The notes: generated from the sequence alone by a model not told the origin. Counted from the first letter of the stretch, positions 32,331 to 44,742 are shown. The stretch is DNA of 64,000 nt from Enoplolaimus lenunculus (GCA_030248215.1 JASANG010002294.1:1-64000); one strand, 5' to 3'. Numbers and translations are program-made.

Positions 32331-33540
32331 GCTTAAACAAATATTCAAGTTTAGTTAAGCTGTATTTTGAATTTCAGTTTCTTCAAAGTGTTATAGTTGT
32401 AAATTTCGTTAAAAACAATTGTTTACTCAAATGCCTACATATAGAAAAAAATAGTTTACATGCAGCAAACTGGTAACCTTGCGGGGTCACGTACTCTGGC
32501 AGGACCATTTTCACCTTACCCATACTTGGGACAAGATTTCACGACCCAAGGGAAGTATTAGTACTACATAGCTAGGGACTTCGCAGCCCCATGGCCAAAT
32601 TCACCCCCACGTTCCCGACTCCGCCAGTTCTTTGCTTGAGTGGGCCTTTCAAACCGCCCTTTTTGGCCACCTTTTCCGGCTTAGCTCCCCCCCCCCCCCC
32701 CCACCCAAAACACCCAAACAAACCTTTAAAAAAAATTCAAAACACAACAACACCCCCAACCCTCCGAAAAAAAATAAATTACACAAATTGATTTGTCTAA
32801 AGATTACATCGTTACTTGTGGTTCTTATTTTAAGTAAAATTTAAATTCTTGAAAAGACAAATTTTGCAAATAGCAAAAATAAAGAAACTTATACAAGTTT
32901 CACAATTAATTCAACTGATTTTCAGACGTAAAGCATGTCTCGGTTACTTACAACCATCGAAACGAACATTCGTTCGTAAACCAATATAACGGCTACGTTT
33001 CGTTGGCCGGTGTACCAAGAACCCGTGGAAGCGCCCGACAACCCCCCCCCCAATTGGGAGGGTCGACCCTTGGGGGCCCATCTTGATAACCTAAAATTTT
33101 TTTTGTGGACCACGAAGTTATACAGCTGTGAAACGCTTATAATTGAAGGCTCCCTTGGACCTATTTGGGGCGGAGTGACTGTCCTGACGCTGATCCTGGG
33201 CGTACCTTAGCAACCAGTATCAATAGTCGTTGCGCAAATTTCAAAATTAAACTTGAAACATTTTATTAAACGGAAATGCGTATACTACAAAATTTTAAAA
33301 ACATATTTTCTCGGAAGTTAATTAATAACTGCATTAAAATGCCATAGCTAAGCTTATAACAGGTGATTTTTAAGAGAAAAATGTTATCATTTTTTAGCTA
33401 AAACTATTGACAATCTTTGTTCGGTGGAACAAGTAAAACGACCACGCAAAATATTACAAGAGATGTCACAAAATGGTGTATATTTGATGCAAATACATGG
33501 TTAAGATTTGATTTCGGAACGGTACAACCTTAACGTAAAC
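32331..33540. other. Intergenic stretch with C-rich run
   Basis: There is a run of 15 C at 32687-32701 followed by an A/C-only tract to about 32780. 33030-33200 has CCCCCCCCCAATTGGGAGGG and GTTATACAGCTGTGAAACGC; the latter words also occur at 26490-26510, a trace of another repeat. Confidence 0.35.
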
Positions 33541-33550
33541 ATTTTTGTAG

Positions 33551-33940
33551 TTTCCCGAATAAGAGGGGGGTAATATGAGGGGTCCCCATTTTGAGTCCCA
33601 CTCAATAGGAGTCCGTAACCCTAATAAAAGTCCGTCAGCGTGTAAGGTCCCTAAACCCTAATTAGAGTCCATAAATGTGCATTATTCCCCATTGTAGCGC
33701 CTCAATGATTCCAGGACCAAATAAAGTTGAGTTCAAAACTTTAAAGCGCACTTAAGTTTTGAAAGTATATAACCTTAGGCAAAAAACGTTTAATTCAACG
33801 AATAAGTTGCAATACCGGAAATATATCAGTAACGTGAGCGCGAGTTGAAAATGAATAACAGTCCGTAACCGAATAACAGGTGGTACCCTCTGGAGAAGCC
33901 AAATCAATATCAACCCCCCTCTTATTCGGGTCACTACAGT
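33551..33940. mobile_element. B-family element, TA-flanked pogo/Tc1-like MITE
   Basis: The right end CTCTTATTCGGGTCACTACA then GTAA is the family terminus; the left (TTCCCGAATAAGAGGGGGGT) is slightly shortened. The interior has four spaced GAGTCC words (GAGTCCGTAACCCTAATAAA, GTCCGTCAGCGTG, GAGTCCATAAATG) and a CTCTGGAGAAGCCAAATCAA block. No coding frame. Confidence 0.65.
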
Positions 33941-34166
33941 AACGAGCGAGAAAGAAAACTATTTTGACCTCAACGATGTAGTAGTTTACCTAAATTTATT
34001 GTTTATAAATTCGGCTATTTTTGATTATCCATCGCGAGGATACCGAATATCAACATGTGTGTGTGCTGGTAACTCTTTTACTCTATTTCAGATTTATCTA
34101 CAAACTGAACAAACTTTATTATATTTATGGCAAAAGGGTCCATATACGACTTGAATTTCTTGTACA

Positions 34167-34345
34167 CGGGCCCGTAGCCAGAGCTGGACCAGTGGGGCTC
34201 AGTCCAACCTTTCTGGAAAAAATTCTCCCCCCCTCTTAGAAAGTTTTCAACCTTGCTTGCAAGCCATCGAAAACCTTTGCATTGCCCTGATGAAAATTTT
34301 TAGTCTCCTTAGCAAGGTAAGCTGGCTTACAAGCCTCCTTGTACA
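34167..34345. mobile_element. G-family element
   Basis: GGGCCCGTAGCCAGAGCTGG at the left, CAACCTTGCTTGCAAGCCAT in the middle and TAGCAAGGTAAGCTGGCTTA at the right. Confidence 0.5.
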
Positions 34346-34397
34346 GGCGTTTTAGAAAAAATTTTATGAAACCTGATTAACCCTAGAAAATCTGGCA

Positions 34398-34601
34398 AAT
34401 GTATAGAACAGGGCTGGAACGTTTTCCAGCGGGTCTGTAAAAAAGTAAGCTTAAGCTTTAGACTAATTTTTTGATTAGGCTTAGGCTTAGGCTTAGGCTC
34501 AGGCTCAGGCAAAGGCTTAGGTGTCGGCTCATTCTTATGCTTACGCTTAGGCTTAAGGATATGTTTATACTACTGTTTTGGCCGTGTTCTATACATTGGC
34601 C
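34398..34601. mobile_element. A-family element
   Basis: It starts AATGTATAGAACAGGGCTGG and ends TACTGTTTTGGCCGTGTTCTATACATTGGCC. The core has TTAGGCTTAGGCTTAGGC followed by CTCAGGCTCAGGC, showing drift of the hexamer itself. Confidence 0.75.
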
Positions 34602-34894
34602 GAAAATCTTAACCAGCTTTAATACTTGGCAAATGTGTTACAAATTAACGGACGTACTAAACTACTGGTGAAAATGTCCCAAATTAACCAAAACACAAAC
34701 GACATAGTTTAAGATTCCTTACGGCGTTAACCAAATAACGGCGCTTTTGCTTTAGAATTCATTGCCTTGTGAGGTCATAAATGTTTTCTCGTTCGCTGCG
34801 CTCGAACGCAAACAAATAGTCACAAAAATTATAATACCTTACCGAAATAAAGTACTGGCTGCGCCACTCATCATGAAGTGACATAGCCAGGATT

Positions 34895-35150
34895 CTGTTT
34901 CGGTATGGTATATTGTGATGTAAACAATTGAATTTCACGATCTGTATTCGCAAATGTGTGTAGCATTTATCACCTGTTGGGTGATTCGGTTGTAATTTTG
35001 GACGGTCCAAATTCAGCCTATTTTTCAGATTTGTTTTGCGTTTACATCTGTATCCATTTTGAGTTCCGCAATGGCAGAAGTTGGTCAGTTTGAAAACCTA
35101 TCGCTAACTGGTGATAGATCGTGCAATAATTTGACAATATGAGTCCTAAA
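34895..35150. mobile_element. J-family element
   Basis: GCAAATGTGTGTAGCATTTA..TCACCTGTTGGGTGA on the left; CTATCGCTAACTGGTGATAG near 35100 on the right. Confidence 0.45.
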
Positions 35151-36454
35151 ATCTCCAAAACGTTTATACGGTATGAAAAATGCATGAATTTGTGTAGAAA
35201 TTTTACACCGAAATATGTTTTCTGTACGCTTCCGTCAGTGGTGAGTCGTGTACGCCTGCGCCTTGACTCAAACTCGTGTTAAATAGTAAATTTTTATCCT
35301 AAAAACCTCATTTCTGGCGTGATATTATATATACACAACAAAGCTAAAACTAAACACACAACAGCTGTATAGATGTGTGTCCGCTAACCAGAAGCTATAA
35401 AAGACTATGGCTTATAGTATTGTGTGGGGAAAAATGGCATGCAGGCAGACACCCGAACACAAGCTAATGTTTGAGCCAGGGTATACAAGTTTTATGCGGC
35501 ATTTCTAAATGGTTTTGCGGGTTTTTATGCAACGGTTCTTAGATCGTGTGGACAGTGGCGTAAAAGCTCGGAACAACATGTTGTCTTCTTCCCGTATTGC
35601 GGACAACAAATTTAGACCCATGGCAAGTATAAGTGGTTGCCCCGTGAAAGACAGGGGACTAGAGAACTTGGAGATTGGAAGCTTTTAGACTTGGACCCAT
35701 GTTCACGTTTAGGCTTAAGCTTAGGTTCAGGTTGATGCTTGGTAGGCGGACTTCTGCGTTGTTAACGTGGGCCGAAATTTGTTCCTAAGACAGCCAACAG
35801 ATGAAAAGGATAATCTACAGGCATAATTGTCTTACTTTTTAACAATCGCTTCATTGGGTCGCAAGGTGGACCTCGCGACTTTAAAAAATCGAATTTGTCA
35901 AAAATTCAAATTGTGGCGTGGAATTATCAAAGGAGATTATGAGAAGCTCAAATATGCAAAAAATTTTGTGAAACCCAACCATTTTTAAGCAAACGCGTCT
36001 GCTTGCGGAGATAACCGAAAACACTTAAACGTACCACAGGTGTCCCAACGTGTTTGGATCACCTGCTGCGCCGTCGCTATAAGATGAACACCTGATTCAA
36101 GAAGCGGATTTATCGGATCCCATTGGCCGACCTTAGGAGCAATGCCGAATAAGGGCCTGGCTCATTCGGGCAGTGTTATGTAAAAATCGAACCAGATATT
36201 TTTGGTTTAGAATTATAAATCATTTCGCTTAAATATGATATTCATAGGTAAAACTCAGAAAATTTCAAGAATAATTAATCTCTTTGTAATTTAACAAAAT
36301 TTAATAAGACTAGCAAAGAAAGCCGTGGGTTACAAATAAATAGGCCGGCACATGTTTAAGGGCTTCGGCTGTTGTCGTACTGGTACGCTAACTCTTAAAG
36401 ACAAAAAAAGCTTCAGCGCCCCGCGCAAAATAACTCAATGCCACGTGGCATTAA
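35151..36454. other. Intergenic stretch with faint A-family trace
   Basis: 35660-35765 keeps GGCTTAAGCTTAGGTTCAGG and CTGCGTTGTTAACGTGGGCC, a worn A copy. The rest shows no exon and no element I can place. Confidence 0.35.
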
Positions 36455-36459
36455 GCCAG

Positions 36460-36620
36460 GCCCGTAGCTAGCTCACCGTGTTAGATGAGCTAAATATTTT
36501 GTTGCAAACGCGGCATACAAGGTTTTTCGATGACTTTACAAGCAAGGTTAAAAATGTTCTAGGGTTGAGCAAAATTCTTTTCGGAGGCTGTGTCACCTTA
36601 TGTCACCGCTGGACACGGGC
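36460..36620. mobile_element. G-family element
   Basis: GGCCCGTAGCTAGCTCACCG at the left, ACAAGCAAGGTTAAAAATGT in the middle. The right end is lost. Confidence 0.4.
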
Positions 36621-36684
36621 TCGTATTAAACGTGTACTTCAAACCTTTAAGTTAACCCAGCTAATGATTCTCAAAAATAAATAC

Positions 36685-36800
36685 AGTGACCCGAATAAGA
36701 GGGAAGGGTTGAAATCAATTTTTCCTCTCTAGAGGATACCACTGTTATTCGGTTACGGACTGTTGTTTCGTTTTAATTCAACCAACGTAAAGTTTGATGT
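36685..36800. repeat. B-family left-end fragment
   Basis: ACAGTGACCCGAATAAGAGG then CTCTAGAGGATACCAC and TTATTCGGTTACGGACTGTT. After that the similarity stops. Confidence 0.55.
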
Positions 36801-37227
36801 TTGACCCGACACCCTTCTTATTTATATCTTTTCGTTTGTGTAGAATTGACTTGGTCTGAAGCTGTTTTGCTGATTGTCATTTCCGTTAATCCTTTTCCGG
36901 ATATAATAAAAATTATATGCGGGTTGTCTGAGTGTTTGTGGCTGCATTTTGAACTCTATCCACTGACTGTGAATAGGAATACAGATTAGGTGGCTCAGTC
37001 TTTTGCCCTCCTCTTTCGCCTTACTACAGCGTCCACACTTAGGTTACAAACTTATCAAAAAATATTTTGTAGAGCAAAATACGATTACCCTAAGGAAATA
37101 AAGTTGTTTGTTTCAAAACGGATATTTTTAGAATTAAATACTAAAATAGCACGAGAATCAAAAAATAGATCTTAGTATGTGTTTTAATTCTAAACAAAGT
37201 TAGAGACTATTTCATATGTATATATGT

Positions 37228-37668
37228 ACAGTAGTGACCCGAACAAAATGTGGGGCTGATATTTATTTGGCTTCTCCAGAGGGTAAACCATGTTATTCGG
37301 TTAGAAAATGTTATTTTTTAACCCGCCTTGCGACACCCTTAGCTATGATAGATATATACATCCTGCATTGTAATTTCTGTTGAATTATACGTGTGTCTCA
37401 TATTAAAAGCTTGAGCGATAATGCAAGGTTATACTCAGCAGTGTACTTCAAAACTTAAGTATGCTTTAAAGTTTCGAACACAATTTTATTTGACCCTGGA
37501 ATCATTTACGCTCTACAATTTGAGATTATTTACATTTACGGACTCTAATTATGGTTTAGGGACTCTATCCGCTTGCGGAGTCTTATTAGGGATACGGTTC
37601 CAATTTATTGGTAGTCAAAATGGGGACCTACTCCTCTTATTACCCCAATGTTAATCGGATCACTCCTT
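37228..37668. mobile_element. B-family element, full length
   Basis: It starts TACAGTAGTGACCCGAACAA and ends ATTACCCCAATGTTAATCGG with decay. The middle has GTCTCATATTAAAAGCTTGA, GGACTCTAATTATGGTTTAG and GACTCTATCCGCTTGCGGAG, the same order as at 51551. Confidence 0.65.
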
Positions 37669-37669
37669 T

Positions 37670-38395
37670 GTGTATGTATAAATAATACTTAGTTATGTTG
37701 GTTGCAAATTTACAACCCTAAAACATTCGTCACAAAACATTTTAAGAATATATTCTAATTTGCATATACGCATATGCTGTCCATTGTTTGTATACAAAAC
37801 AATCATTACAACAGTTGGAATGATGCCCAAAATCCGTATGTGAAGCGATCAAGTTTTAATATTAATATAGTGTACAGATCTATCATTGAGAACTTTCGAA
37901 CTTTATGAACTCGGTCAAATAAAGGGGTTTAGAGTCTCACCTTAGCCGTGCTCAGTATTCTCTCACAGATGTTTGGGAGTACAAAAAACTATTTCAAACC
38001 TCACAACCAACACAAAGCAGGTTGTTTATAATCGACAGGCTTAAACAATTTTTAGTGCTTTAAATTGAACAGGCTTAAACAATTTTTAGTGCTTTAAATT
38101 GAACAAACCGTAGCTGAAATGACGCTAAAGTAAATGCCGATTTAAGCTGAACCATTTCCACCCACTCATTGTAGAGAAAATTTTACTGAAAGTTTTTGAA
38201 ATACCGCAAGTTGTTAAAAGCTGTTTCCGATTGGTTGGTTCGAACCAAACATAAAATATCGATAATTACGCCACGTTTGATTGGCAGATTTTAGCGTGAG
38301 AAAGAAAAACAAAAGTTCCCACCACGTAGGCGTCCTATTTATTCTTCCATCGTGTCTGCATTTTGTAAAGGCGAGTACCCGCACGTACGTCCCAC
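37670..38395. other. Intergenic stretch with short direct duplication
   Basis: 38035-38105 holds an exact tandem duplication of ACAGGCTTAAACAATTTTTA + GTGCTTTAAATTGA (about 34 bp per unit, two copies). No gene seen. Confidence 0.5.
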
Positions 38396-38397
38396 GC

Positions 38398-38480
38398 AAT
38401 ACGGGGCTCATGTTACTTTGAGGGGTCAAGCATTTTTTCCGCGGAACTATAACGAGTAAGCTTAAACTTTAGACTATTTT
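38398..38480. repeat. A-family fragment, GGCTCATGTTACTTTGAGGG end
   Basis: One end plus ACTTTAGACTATTTTTTCGC; no hexamer core left. Confidence 0.4.
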
Positions 38481-38516
38481 TTCGCTAATATGAACGTTTA
38501 TTGTCGAAACACAAAT

Positions 38517-38890
38517 ACTGTAGTGAGCCGAATAAAAGGGAGGTAATAAGTGGGGGTTCCCAATTTGAGTCCCAATCAAATAGTAGTTTATATCCCTAAG
38601 CGTTCGTAAGCGGATAAAGCCTATTAAATGAATCCGAGACCAAATTAAGTTGAGCTCGAAACTATTGCATACTTAAGCTTTGAAAGTACATTCCTAAAGT
38701 ATTATCGCTCGAGCTATTCTATACAAAACAAAGCGTTTCATTCAATTGACAGTTGGAATACCGGACATATCAGTAACGAATGGCGGATTTCGACGGGTTA
38801 AAAATAACAGTCCGTAACTGAATAACAAAGGGGATACTCGCTGGATACGCCAAATAAATATCAGCCCCCTCTTATTCAAATCACTACACA
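38517..38890. mobile_element. B-family element
   Basis: It starts TACTGTAGTGAGCCGAATAA and ends CCTCTTATTCAAATCACTACA. The middle has lost part of the GAGTCC array. Confidence 0.6.
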
Positions 38891-39369
38891 AGTACACACA
38901 CGAGTAACCACAACGAGTGAGACTCTGGACCAACTGGAACGACGAGTTCGCGGATCTTCAAACGATTCGTGACCGGCTAAGTTTAGTCCACCGCTCGAAA
39001 ACCTGAAATTTCGCTATTTACCAAAATTAACCAATTAAAACACCTAATAATTAAAAGAAAATCGTTTTTGAGGCAAAGAAAACGGTTTTACAAATTTGCA
39101 AAATGACCAATTGCCCGACCAGATAGCTACCGGTTTGAAGTATCAAAATATGCAAATTAGTCCAATTTTCATATTCGATATTTTGCCGAAACAAGTTTAC
39201 GCCTTCGCGTGAGAAGGACGACAAAACTGAAGCTAAAACACGTTTCAGCTATCGGCCCGGCTAGGCGACCACTCCTTAACCGAAAAGTGCCCAGTTGTCC
39301 AGCAATGCCAAATTCGAACTTCCAAGAACAATATTATAATTAATTCTGCGGTATACGCGTGTGATTGAG

Positions 39370-39515
39370 GGCCCTTAGTCAGCTCATCTTGCTAGGAGAG
39401 CTAAAACATTTGCAGGAGGGGCATACAAGGTATTTCGTCGACTTACAGGCAAGGTTTAGAATTTTGTAAAGAAGCCAAAATTTTTCCACGTGGGTTGAGC
39501 CCGCCTCCCACCCAT
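39370..39515. mobile_element. G-family element
   Basis: GGGCCCTTAGTCAGCTCATC, TTGCTAGGAGAGCTAAAACA, ACTTACAGGCAAGGTTTAGA and GTTGAGCCCGCCTCCCACCC, in inverted order relative to 34167. Confidence 0.45.
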
Positions 39516-40055
39516 TGGCTGTGGATGCGGTGATTTTGCATGCAGACGCCTTTTTATTAAAGGTAAAAATTCCGTCAGAAGCTGAGAAATACACAGGTTT
39601 TATGCGGTCAACGCTTTGAAAACTAACAAAACAACGTTGCTTAGGTATGATTTTGTTCTATCATTTATATGCAAATAGGGTTTAGACAGGATTGCGTTTT
39701 CAAATGAGTAATTTCAAAGAAAGATTTTCGGCAGAAAGAAAAGTTTTCGCTAATAGTTAGACTTGATTTCTAAAGAGGTGTCAGCTAGGAAATATACTGA
39801 GGCTATAACATAAGCTTTGTGTATTCGCTTATTTCCTAAAATGCAAATATTCAACCGTATATTTGAACTGGCGCTGAAAATTTGTTGATTTCGCTGTGAA
39901 AGTAGCAAATATATACTAAAACAGCTTTGAGAAGAGGCGCTTAGAAAGTTCAACTTATAAGCTAAAAGCAATTAATTTGATTATAACGAATCCAGGTATA
40001 TATATACTTCAATATACTTTATTTGGTAGTCTTAAAAATTACAACTTAAACCTTT
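39516..40055. other. AT-rich stretch, nothing assigned
   Basis: No exon or repeat recognised. Confidence 0.25.
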
Positions 40056-40057
40056 TG

Positions 40058-40200
40058 GCCCATGTAAAAATCACGGGCGGAACGTTTTTCTGTGAGACTG
40101 CAATAGAGTAAACTTAAGGTTTTGACTAATTTTTTGCTTGGCTTAGGCTTTACGTTTAGGCTTAGGAATATGCTTACAAATCCTGTTCACTAATGATACA
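40058..40200. mobile_element. A-family element
   Basis: It starts TGGCCCATGTAAAAATCACG then GGCGGAACGTTTTTCTG and ends AATATGCTTACAAATCCTG. The far end is shortened. Confidence 0.6.
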
Positions 40201-40885
40201 TGAACACTTGATTCCTGCAAACTTTCCCCACATGTAAAATTAATGCTCACGCTGAGGTGTCTTCCAATGTTTGGCTCATATACAACGTTCAGTGAAAATT
40301 TATTTCATAATATTTACCTGTCCGCCCCGCTGGTGAAATTTCTGGATCCGCCCCTGTTACAGATCGAGTCTTTGAGAAAACCAGTAAAATAAAGTGAAGT
40401 GTGACGCCAAGCAATATTTTTACTTATACATATCTGCATATACAAAAATTGTTTAGCAGGGTCTGCATCTGCACCCTCCCCTTACCCTATATATCAGAGC
40501 ACGTGCCAAGAACCAAATCGAGCGCCCGGACCAATATTAGCTATGTAAATTTTCACGAAAACGCATCGTAGCCTAAACCTATAAAAGCAACCATCAAAAC
40601 CAAATAGAAAGGTAGACTCGTGCCTAAAATACCATAACGTGTATATATCTTGACGGTAATAAATGATAGAAACTGCTAATTTTGAAACTTTACCCTGTTG
40701 ATAAATGCATGGAGAGAGTGGACGTGAATAAGGTATGAAATGAAAAATAATTTATAAGCTTATTCGCCTTTATGTTACCGTTTGGTGTGTTTGGCCTTTT
40801 TTCGGCTATCAAGCAATAGCAGGTGGTACTGACAGCTAAAATGACTGTTTGCATTTCTAAGTTTTTCGTGGCTACAAATGTGACC
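40201..40885. other. Intergenic stretch with H-family end
   Basis: GTCCGCCCCGCTGGTGAAAT..TTCTGGATCCGCCCCTG at 40320-40362 is an H-family end. The rest is unassigned. Confidence 0.35.
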
Positions 40886-40887
40886 CA

Positions 40888-41053
40888 TGTTACTGTTAGG
40901 GTTGACCCGGTTTGTTGTGGGGCTTCAAAACAGATGGGGTTAGACTACAGTTGTTACTTAGGCTTAGGCTTACACTTTTGTCAGTATTTAGGCTTGTGCT
41001 TACGTTTAGGAGCATGCTTAATCTACTGCTACAGCCCTAAGGTAACACTGGCC
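40888..41053. mobile_element. A-family element, CCATGTTACT subfamily
   Basis: GACCCATGTTACTGTTAGGG at the left; TAATCTACTGCTACAGCCCT..AAGGTAACACTGGCC at the right. Confidence 0.6.
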
Positions 41054-41064
41054 AAAAATGTTCT

Positions 41065-41250
41065 GAACGTGGGGCTGTAGCCAGAAGGGGCCCAGTGAAG
41101 CTTAGAACTTCACCACTAAAAATATGACCCTCAAGAAAAGTTTTTGCACGGCCTGTAAAGGTATGCAAAATCTCTGCGTGCACCTCCTGCAGTTGATTTG
41201 GTAATTGGCACGTGTTCCTTTTCGGCTGTCCCGTTTTCTCGTACATCAGC
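41065..41250. mobile_element. G-family element
   Basis: GTGGGGCTGTAGCCAGAAGG then TTCACCACTAAAAATATGAC and CTGTAAAGGTATGCAAAATC. It directly follows the A copy. Confidence 0.4.
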
Positions 41251-41377
41251 AATAGAGTTGGATTATATTTCAGACTATCTTTTGCTTAGGCTTAGGTTTT
41301 TGGTTTAGGAATATGCTTAATGTAGAATTACGGCACTAAAATTAGTATTGGCCCGGCAACCAGTATCTGGTCACTTA

Positions 41378-41562
41378 TGTGGGCCCATTACAGATTAGGG
41401 GTGAACGTTTTTCAGTGGAACTGCTATAGAGTAAAGCTTAAACTTTAGACTAATTATTTTACTTTTACGCTTAGGCTTATGTATAAAGTCATTGTTACGC
41501 TTAGGCTTAGCCTAAGGAATATGCGTACAGTACTGTTACAACCCTGTTCGTTAGATTGGCAC
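41378..41562. mobile_element. A-family element
   Basis: GGGCCCATTACAGATTAGGG at the left; TACTGTTACAACCCTGTTCG..TTAGATTGGCAC at the right. A worn, coreless relative (41260-41350) sits just before it. Confidence 0.6.
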
Positions 41563-41649
41563 TTGTTTGTATGAATCCTGAAAGAAAATTGTCTCACCGC
41601 GTCCGTCTGCCAATGTAAAAATTTAAACCTTAAATCTTGCCATACTTAT

Positions 41650-42010
41650 AAAAGCCCACATACACATCACGAGCGGAACGTTTTTCTGAGTGACTGCAAC
41701 AGAGTAGCTAAAGCTTTTGACTATTTTTTCTTAAGCTTAGGCTTAGACTGCAGGATGCGCTATACTTTTGTTGACGTCCGGCGCCGTCCGTCACCGTGTG
41801 GTATCGTACACAAATAACTCACGTGCGATACGTATGATACGAACGGTAACGAACGGCGCCGTACGGATAGCGGACGGTGACGGACGGCGCCGGACGGGTG
41901 ACGCACGGTAACGGACGGCGCCGGACGTGTGATGGACGTCGATTATAGCGCAAACCCTTATACTTAACAATACGCTAATACTACTGTTACGACCCTGTTC
42001 TATAGATCGG
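41650..42010. mobile_element. A-family element interrupted by an F-family element
   Basis: The A parts are 41660-41750 (CACATCACGAGCGGAACGTT; CTTAAGCTTAGGCTTAGAC) and 41960-42010 (CTAATACTACTGTTACGACC..CTGTTCTATAGATCGG). Between them, 41755-41958 is an F element with TGCGCTATACTTTTGTTGAC and GACGTCGATTATAGCGCAAA as inverted ends, holding four GACGGCGCCGGACG-like repeats. Confidence 0.65.
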
Positions 42011-42435
42011 GTATTGAAAACACACTATTTCAAAGGTATATTATATTCCTAGTATATCCTTTTGTATAAATCGGTTCGCGGGCTTATACAACTTCTTACT
42101 AAACGAACAGGCACATTTGAATATTCCAATTAAAACACATCACAAAGAAAACTGTTCCAAATGCGGTTTGATCAATAGCTTGCAAATTAGCAAATTAAAA
42201 CCGTTGTCAACTCAATCGAACGAGCTCCAACTTAACTGATGTGTTTATGACGTACGACTATAACAGAAATTACCTAACGTGAATTTTGTTTTTTTTGCAT
42301 TTTAAATACATAGCTAATAACAAAAATATATTATGCTTTAACCAAATTACCGTTATAAACCAATTAGCATATCGGTTAGAGAAATAACATATTAAGAATT
42401 GCAGTTAAAATGAATATAAACGCCTAACTACATGA
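42011..42435. other. AT-rich stretch, nothing assigned
   Basis: No exon or repeat recognised. Confidence 0.25.
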
Positions 42436-42439
42436 CCGT

Positions 42440-42595
42440 TGCCAGCTCTCAACTCGCTAGGGGGGCTAAAAATTATTCACAAGGGGCACACAAGGAGTTT
42501 CGTTGATTTGCTAGCAAGGTTGAAGATTTTCTAGGGGGAAGATTTTTCCACGGAGGGCTCTCTCGCGTGGCACCCACTTGACTACGGGCCAGGTC
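42440..42595. mobile_element. G-family element
   Basis: CCAGCTCTCAACTCGCTAGG, GTTGATTTGCTAGCAAGGTT and CACCCACTTGACTACGGGCC, inverted relative to 34167. Confidence 0.5.
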
Positions 42596-42914
42596 GATTT
42601 TTATAAAAATCGAAAAGATGCATGGGATCTGAAGAGCGGCACACCAAATACATGACCATCCATATATTCCATATATATAGTTTGAGATCTGATCGGACGC
42701 TTGGTAAACTATTCTGAAATCCAGCGTTGTCTGGTGACTTAGAGGATTTAAACCCTTTCTCGCATAAGATTCCTTGAATTTAATTTTCAAATGTCTGCGA
42801 TGGAAGGCGTTTACCGGGACCACTAAACCTGTTTTGGATGCTGACGTTCGAGCGCGAAAAAACTCTCACGTCTTGTAGAAATTTTCGACTGCATATCGCA
42901 AGAATTGTTAAGCA

Positions 42915-43157
42915 CTGCGGCCAATGTAAAAATGAAGGGCAGACCGCGTTTTTGCAGTACTGCAATAGAGTGAGCTTAAGCTTTAGACTATTTTTTGCTT
43001 AGGGTTACGCTTAAGCTAAGGAATAGGCTTAGCCTTACGCTTAGCTTAACACTTAGGCTTAGTCTCAGGCTTAGGCTCAGGTATATGCTTATCCTTTATG
43101 CTTCATGCTTAGAAATATGCTTTTACTACTGTTACGGCCCTGTTCTATACATTGGCC
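42915..43157. mobile_element. A-family element, long core
   Basis: GGCCAATGTAAAAATGAAGG at the left; TACTACTGTTACGGCCCTGT..TCTATACATTGGCC at the right. The core has three blocks separated by GGAATATGCTT-type spacers. Confidence 0.7.
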
Positions 43158-43165
43158 AGCACTTG

Positions 43166-43376
43166 CACTGCAAACGATGGTGAGTCAAATTGACTGTCCG
43201 AAATAGGCTTATCCGAACTACACAAACTGAGTCATATTCGACTCCACCAGAGTCAAACGTGCGATTCAGTGAGTCGAATGTTACTCTTGTGGAGTTGACT
43301 ATGACTCAGATTGTGTAGTTCAGAAAAGCCTATTTCGGACAGAGTCAATTTGACTCACCATTTTTTGCAGTGTGCA
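43166..43376. mobile_element. C-family foldback element
   Basis: It starts CACTGCAAACGATGGTGAGT and ends ACTCACCATTTTTTGCAGTG. The two halves are inverted copies over about 90 bp each (GTCAAATTGACTGTCCGAAA / TTTCGGACAGAGTCAATTTG), with GAGTC words in the middle. Confidence 0.7.
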
Positions 43377-43639
43377 CATTATGACAATATTGCTCGCATA
43401 TATCGTTTGCATCCTGATTTGTCTTAATCTTCATGAAAATTTAATTGCAATTTGCAGAGATAAACTAGCGTTTCTCACAATATAATAACTGTGACTCCTT
43501 GTAAACGGAGTCGGTCGTTATTACAGGAGTCTTTAGTGATCAGTTCAAAATGATTATGGCGTCCAAAGGATAAAGCATAAACTAAAGAATGTAATACACG
43601 TTTTTTAAGAATTTTAGCTATTAAATACCAAATAAATCA

Positions 43640-43815
43640 ATATATTCATATATATATATATTTATATGTATTCATATATATTCATATATATTCATATATA
43701 TTCATATATATTCATATATATTCATATATATTCATATATATTCATATATATTCATATATTCATATATATTCATATATTCATATATATATTCATATATATT
43801 CATATATATATTGAT
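43640..43815. repeat. ATTCATATAT microsatellite
   Basis: About fifteen units of ATATATTCAT with a few contracted ones. Confidence 0.9.
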
Positions 43816-44200
43816 CGGCCTATTGCAGACAAATTTTTGATTTATTTTATGCGCAATGCCCCAAGCATAACCTAAATGAAGTATAAGACTCGCTATACTG
43901 ACCCGATTTAATATATTTGCACATTTAATAGATAAGCTACTTTTAATTTATTATTTTTCTGTCCGAAGGACTCTATTCGGCTTAAAATGCAGTTTTAGAC
44001 GAAAACATTTTCTATTTACTATCTTTCGTACAAACACTACAGAACAAAAGGAAGGCCAGCTAAATTTGTAAAAGCTGGAACTAGGATCAGAGTATAAAAC
44101 AAGCCAAAAATAAAGCAAACTTTGAGAATTAATATGATATTGAATTTACAAATTAAAGATAACTCAGTGAAATGGTAAACGGTCGACGGCGCAGGGGAAT
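43816..44200. other. AT-rich stretch, nothing assigned
   Basis: No exon or repeat recognised. Confidence 0.25.
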
Positions 44201-44203
44201 TTG

Positions 44204-44413
44204 GGCCAATGTAAAGAACAAGGGCGGAACAGCATTATATATAAGCATATTCCTAAGCCTAAGCCTAAGTCTTAGCCTAAGCGTAAGAATGAGCATATTC
44301 CTAAGACTGAGCCTAAGCCTAAACCTAAGCCGAGCAAAAAATTAATTTAAAGCTTAACCTACTGTATTGCAGTCCCACAGAAAAATGTTCCGCCCCTGAT
44401 CTTTACATGGGCC
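44204..44413. mobile_element. A-family element, well preserved
   Basis: GGGCCAATGTAAAGAACAAG at the left; GCAGTCCCACAGAAAAATGT..GATCTTTACATGGGCC at the right. Core in CCTAAGCCTAAGCC orientation with an AAGCGTAAGAATGAGCATAT spacer. Confidence 0.75.
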
Positions 44414-44587
44414 GGGATTTGAATGACCTCGTGGACACCCAAGAATGATTTTGTAGGGTCGAAGAACATCTATGATTTTGAAAATTAGAACTTGAAAAAA
44501 TGTTAAGCGCAATTTGAATTCAACATCTCAACTTCAAATGGAAATGTTTGGGTGAAAAGATTGTTTGTTCAATCCATCGTATTACGA

Positions 44588-44742
44588 CCCATATAAAGAT
44601 CAGCGGTGGAATGTTTTCTTGCAGGACTGTAATCGAGTAAACTTAAGCTTTAGACTATAATTTTTTGCTTAGGTTTTGACTTAAGCACAGGCTGAGGAAT
44701 ATGCTTGTAATATTATTACGGCCCTGTTCTATACGTTGGCCA
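44588..44742. mobile_element. A-family element
   Basis: GACCCATATAAAGATCAGCG at the left; TTATTACGGCCCTGTTCTAT..ACGTTGGCC at the right. The core is reduced to one or two units. Confidence 0.65.

Noticed and set aside
34471-34671. Arg/Leu repeat proteins (RLRLRLRL), also at 43000 and 55830.
   Set aside because: They are translations of the TTAGGC/GCCTAA cores of A-family elements.
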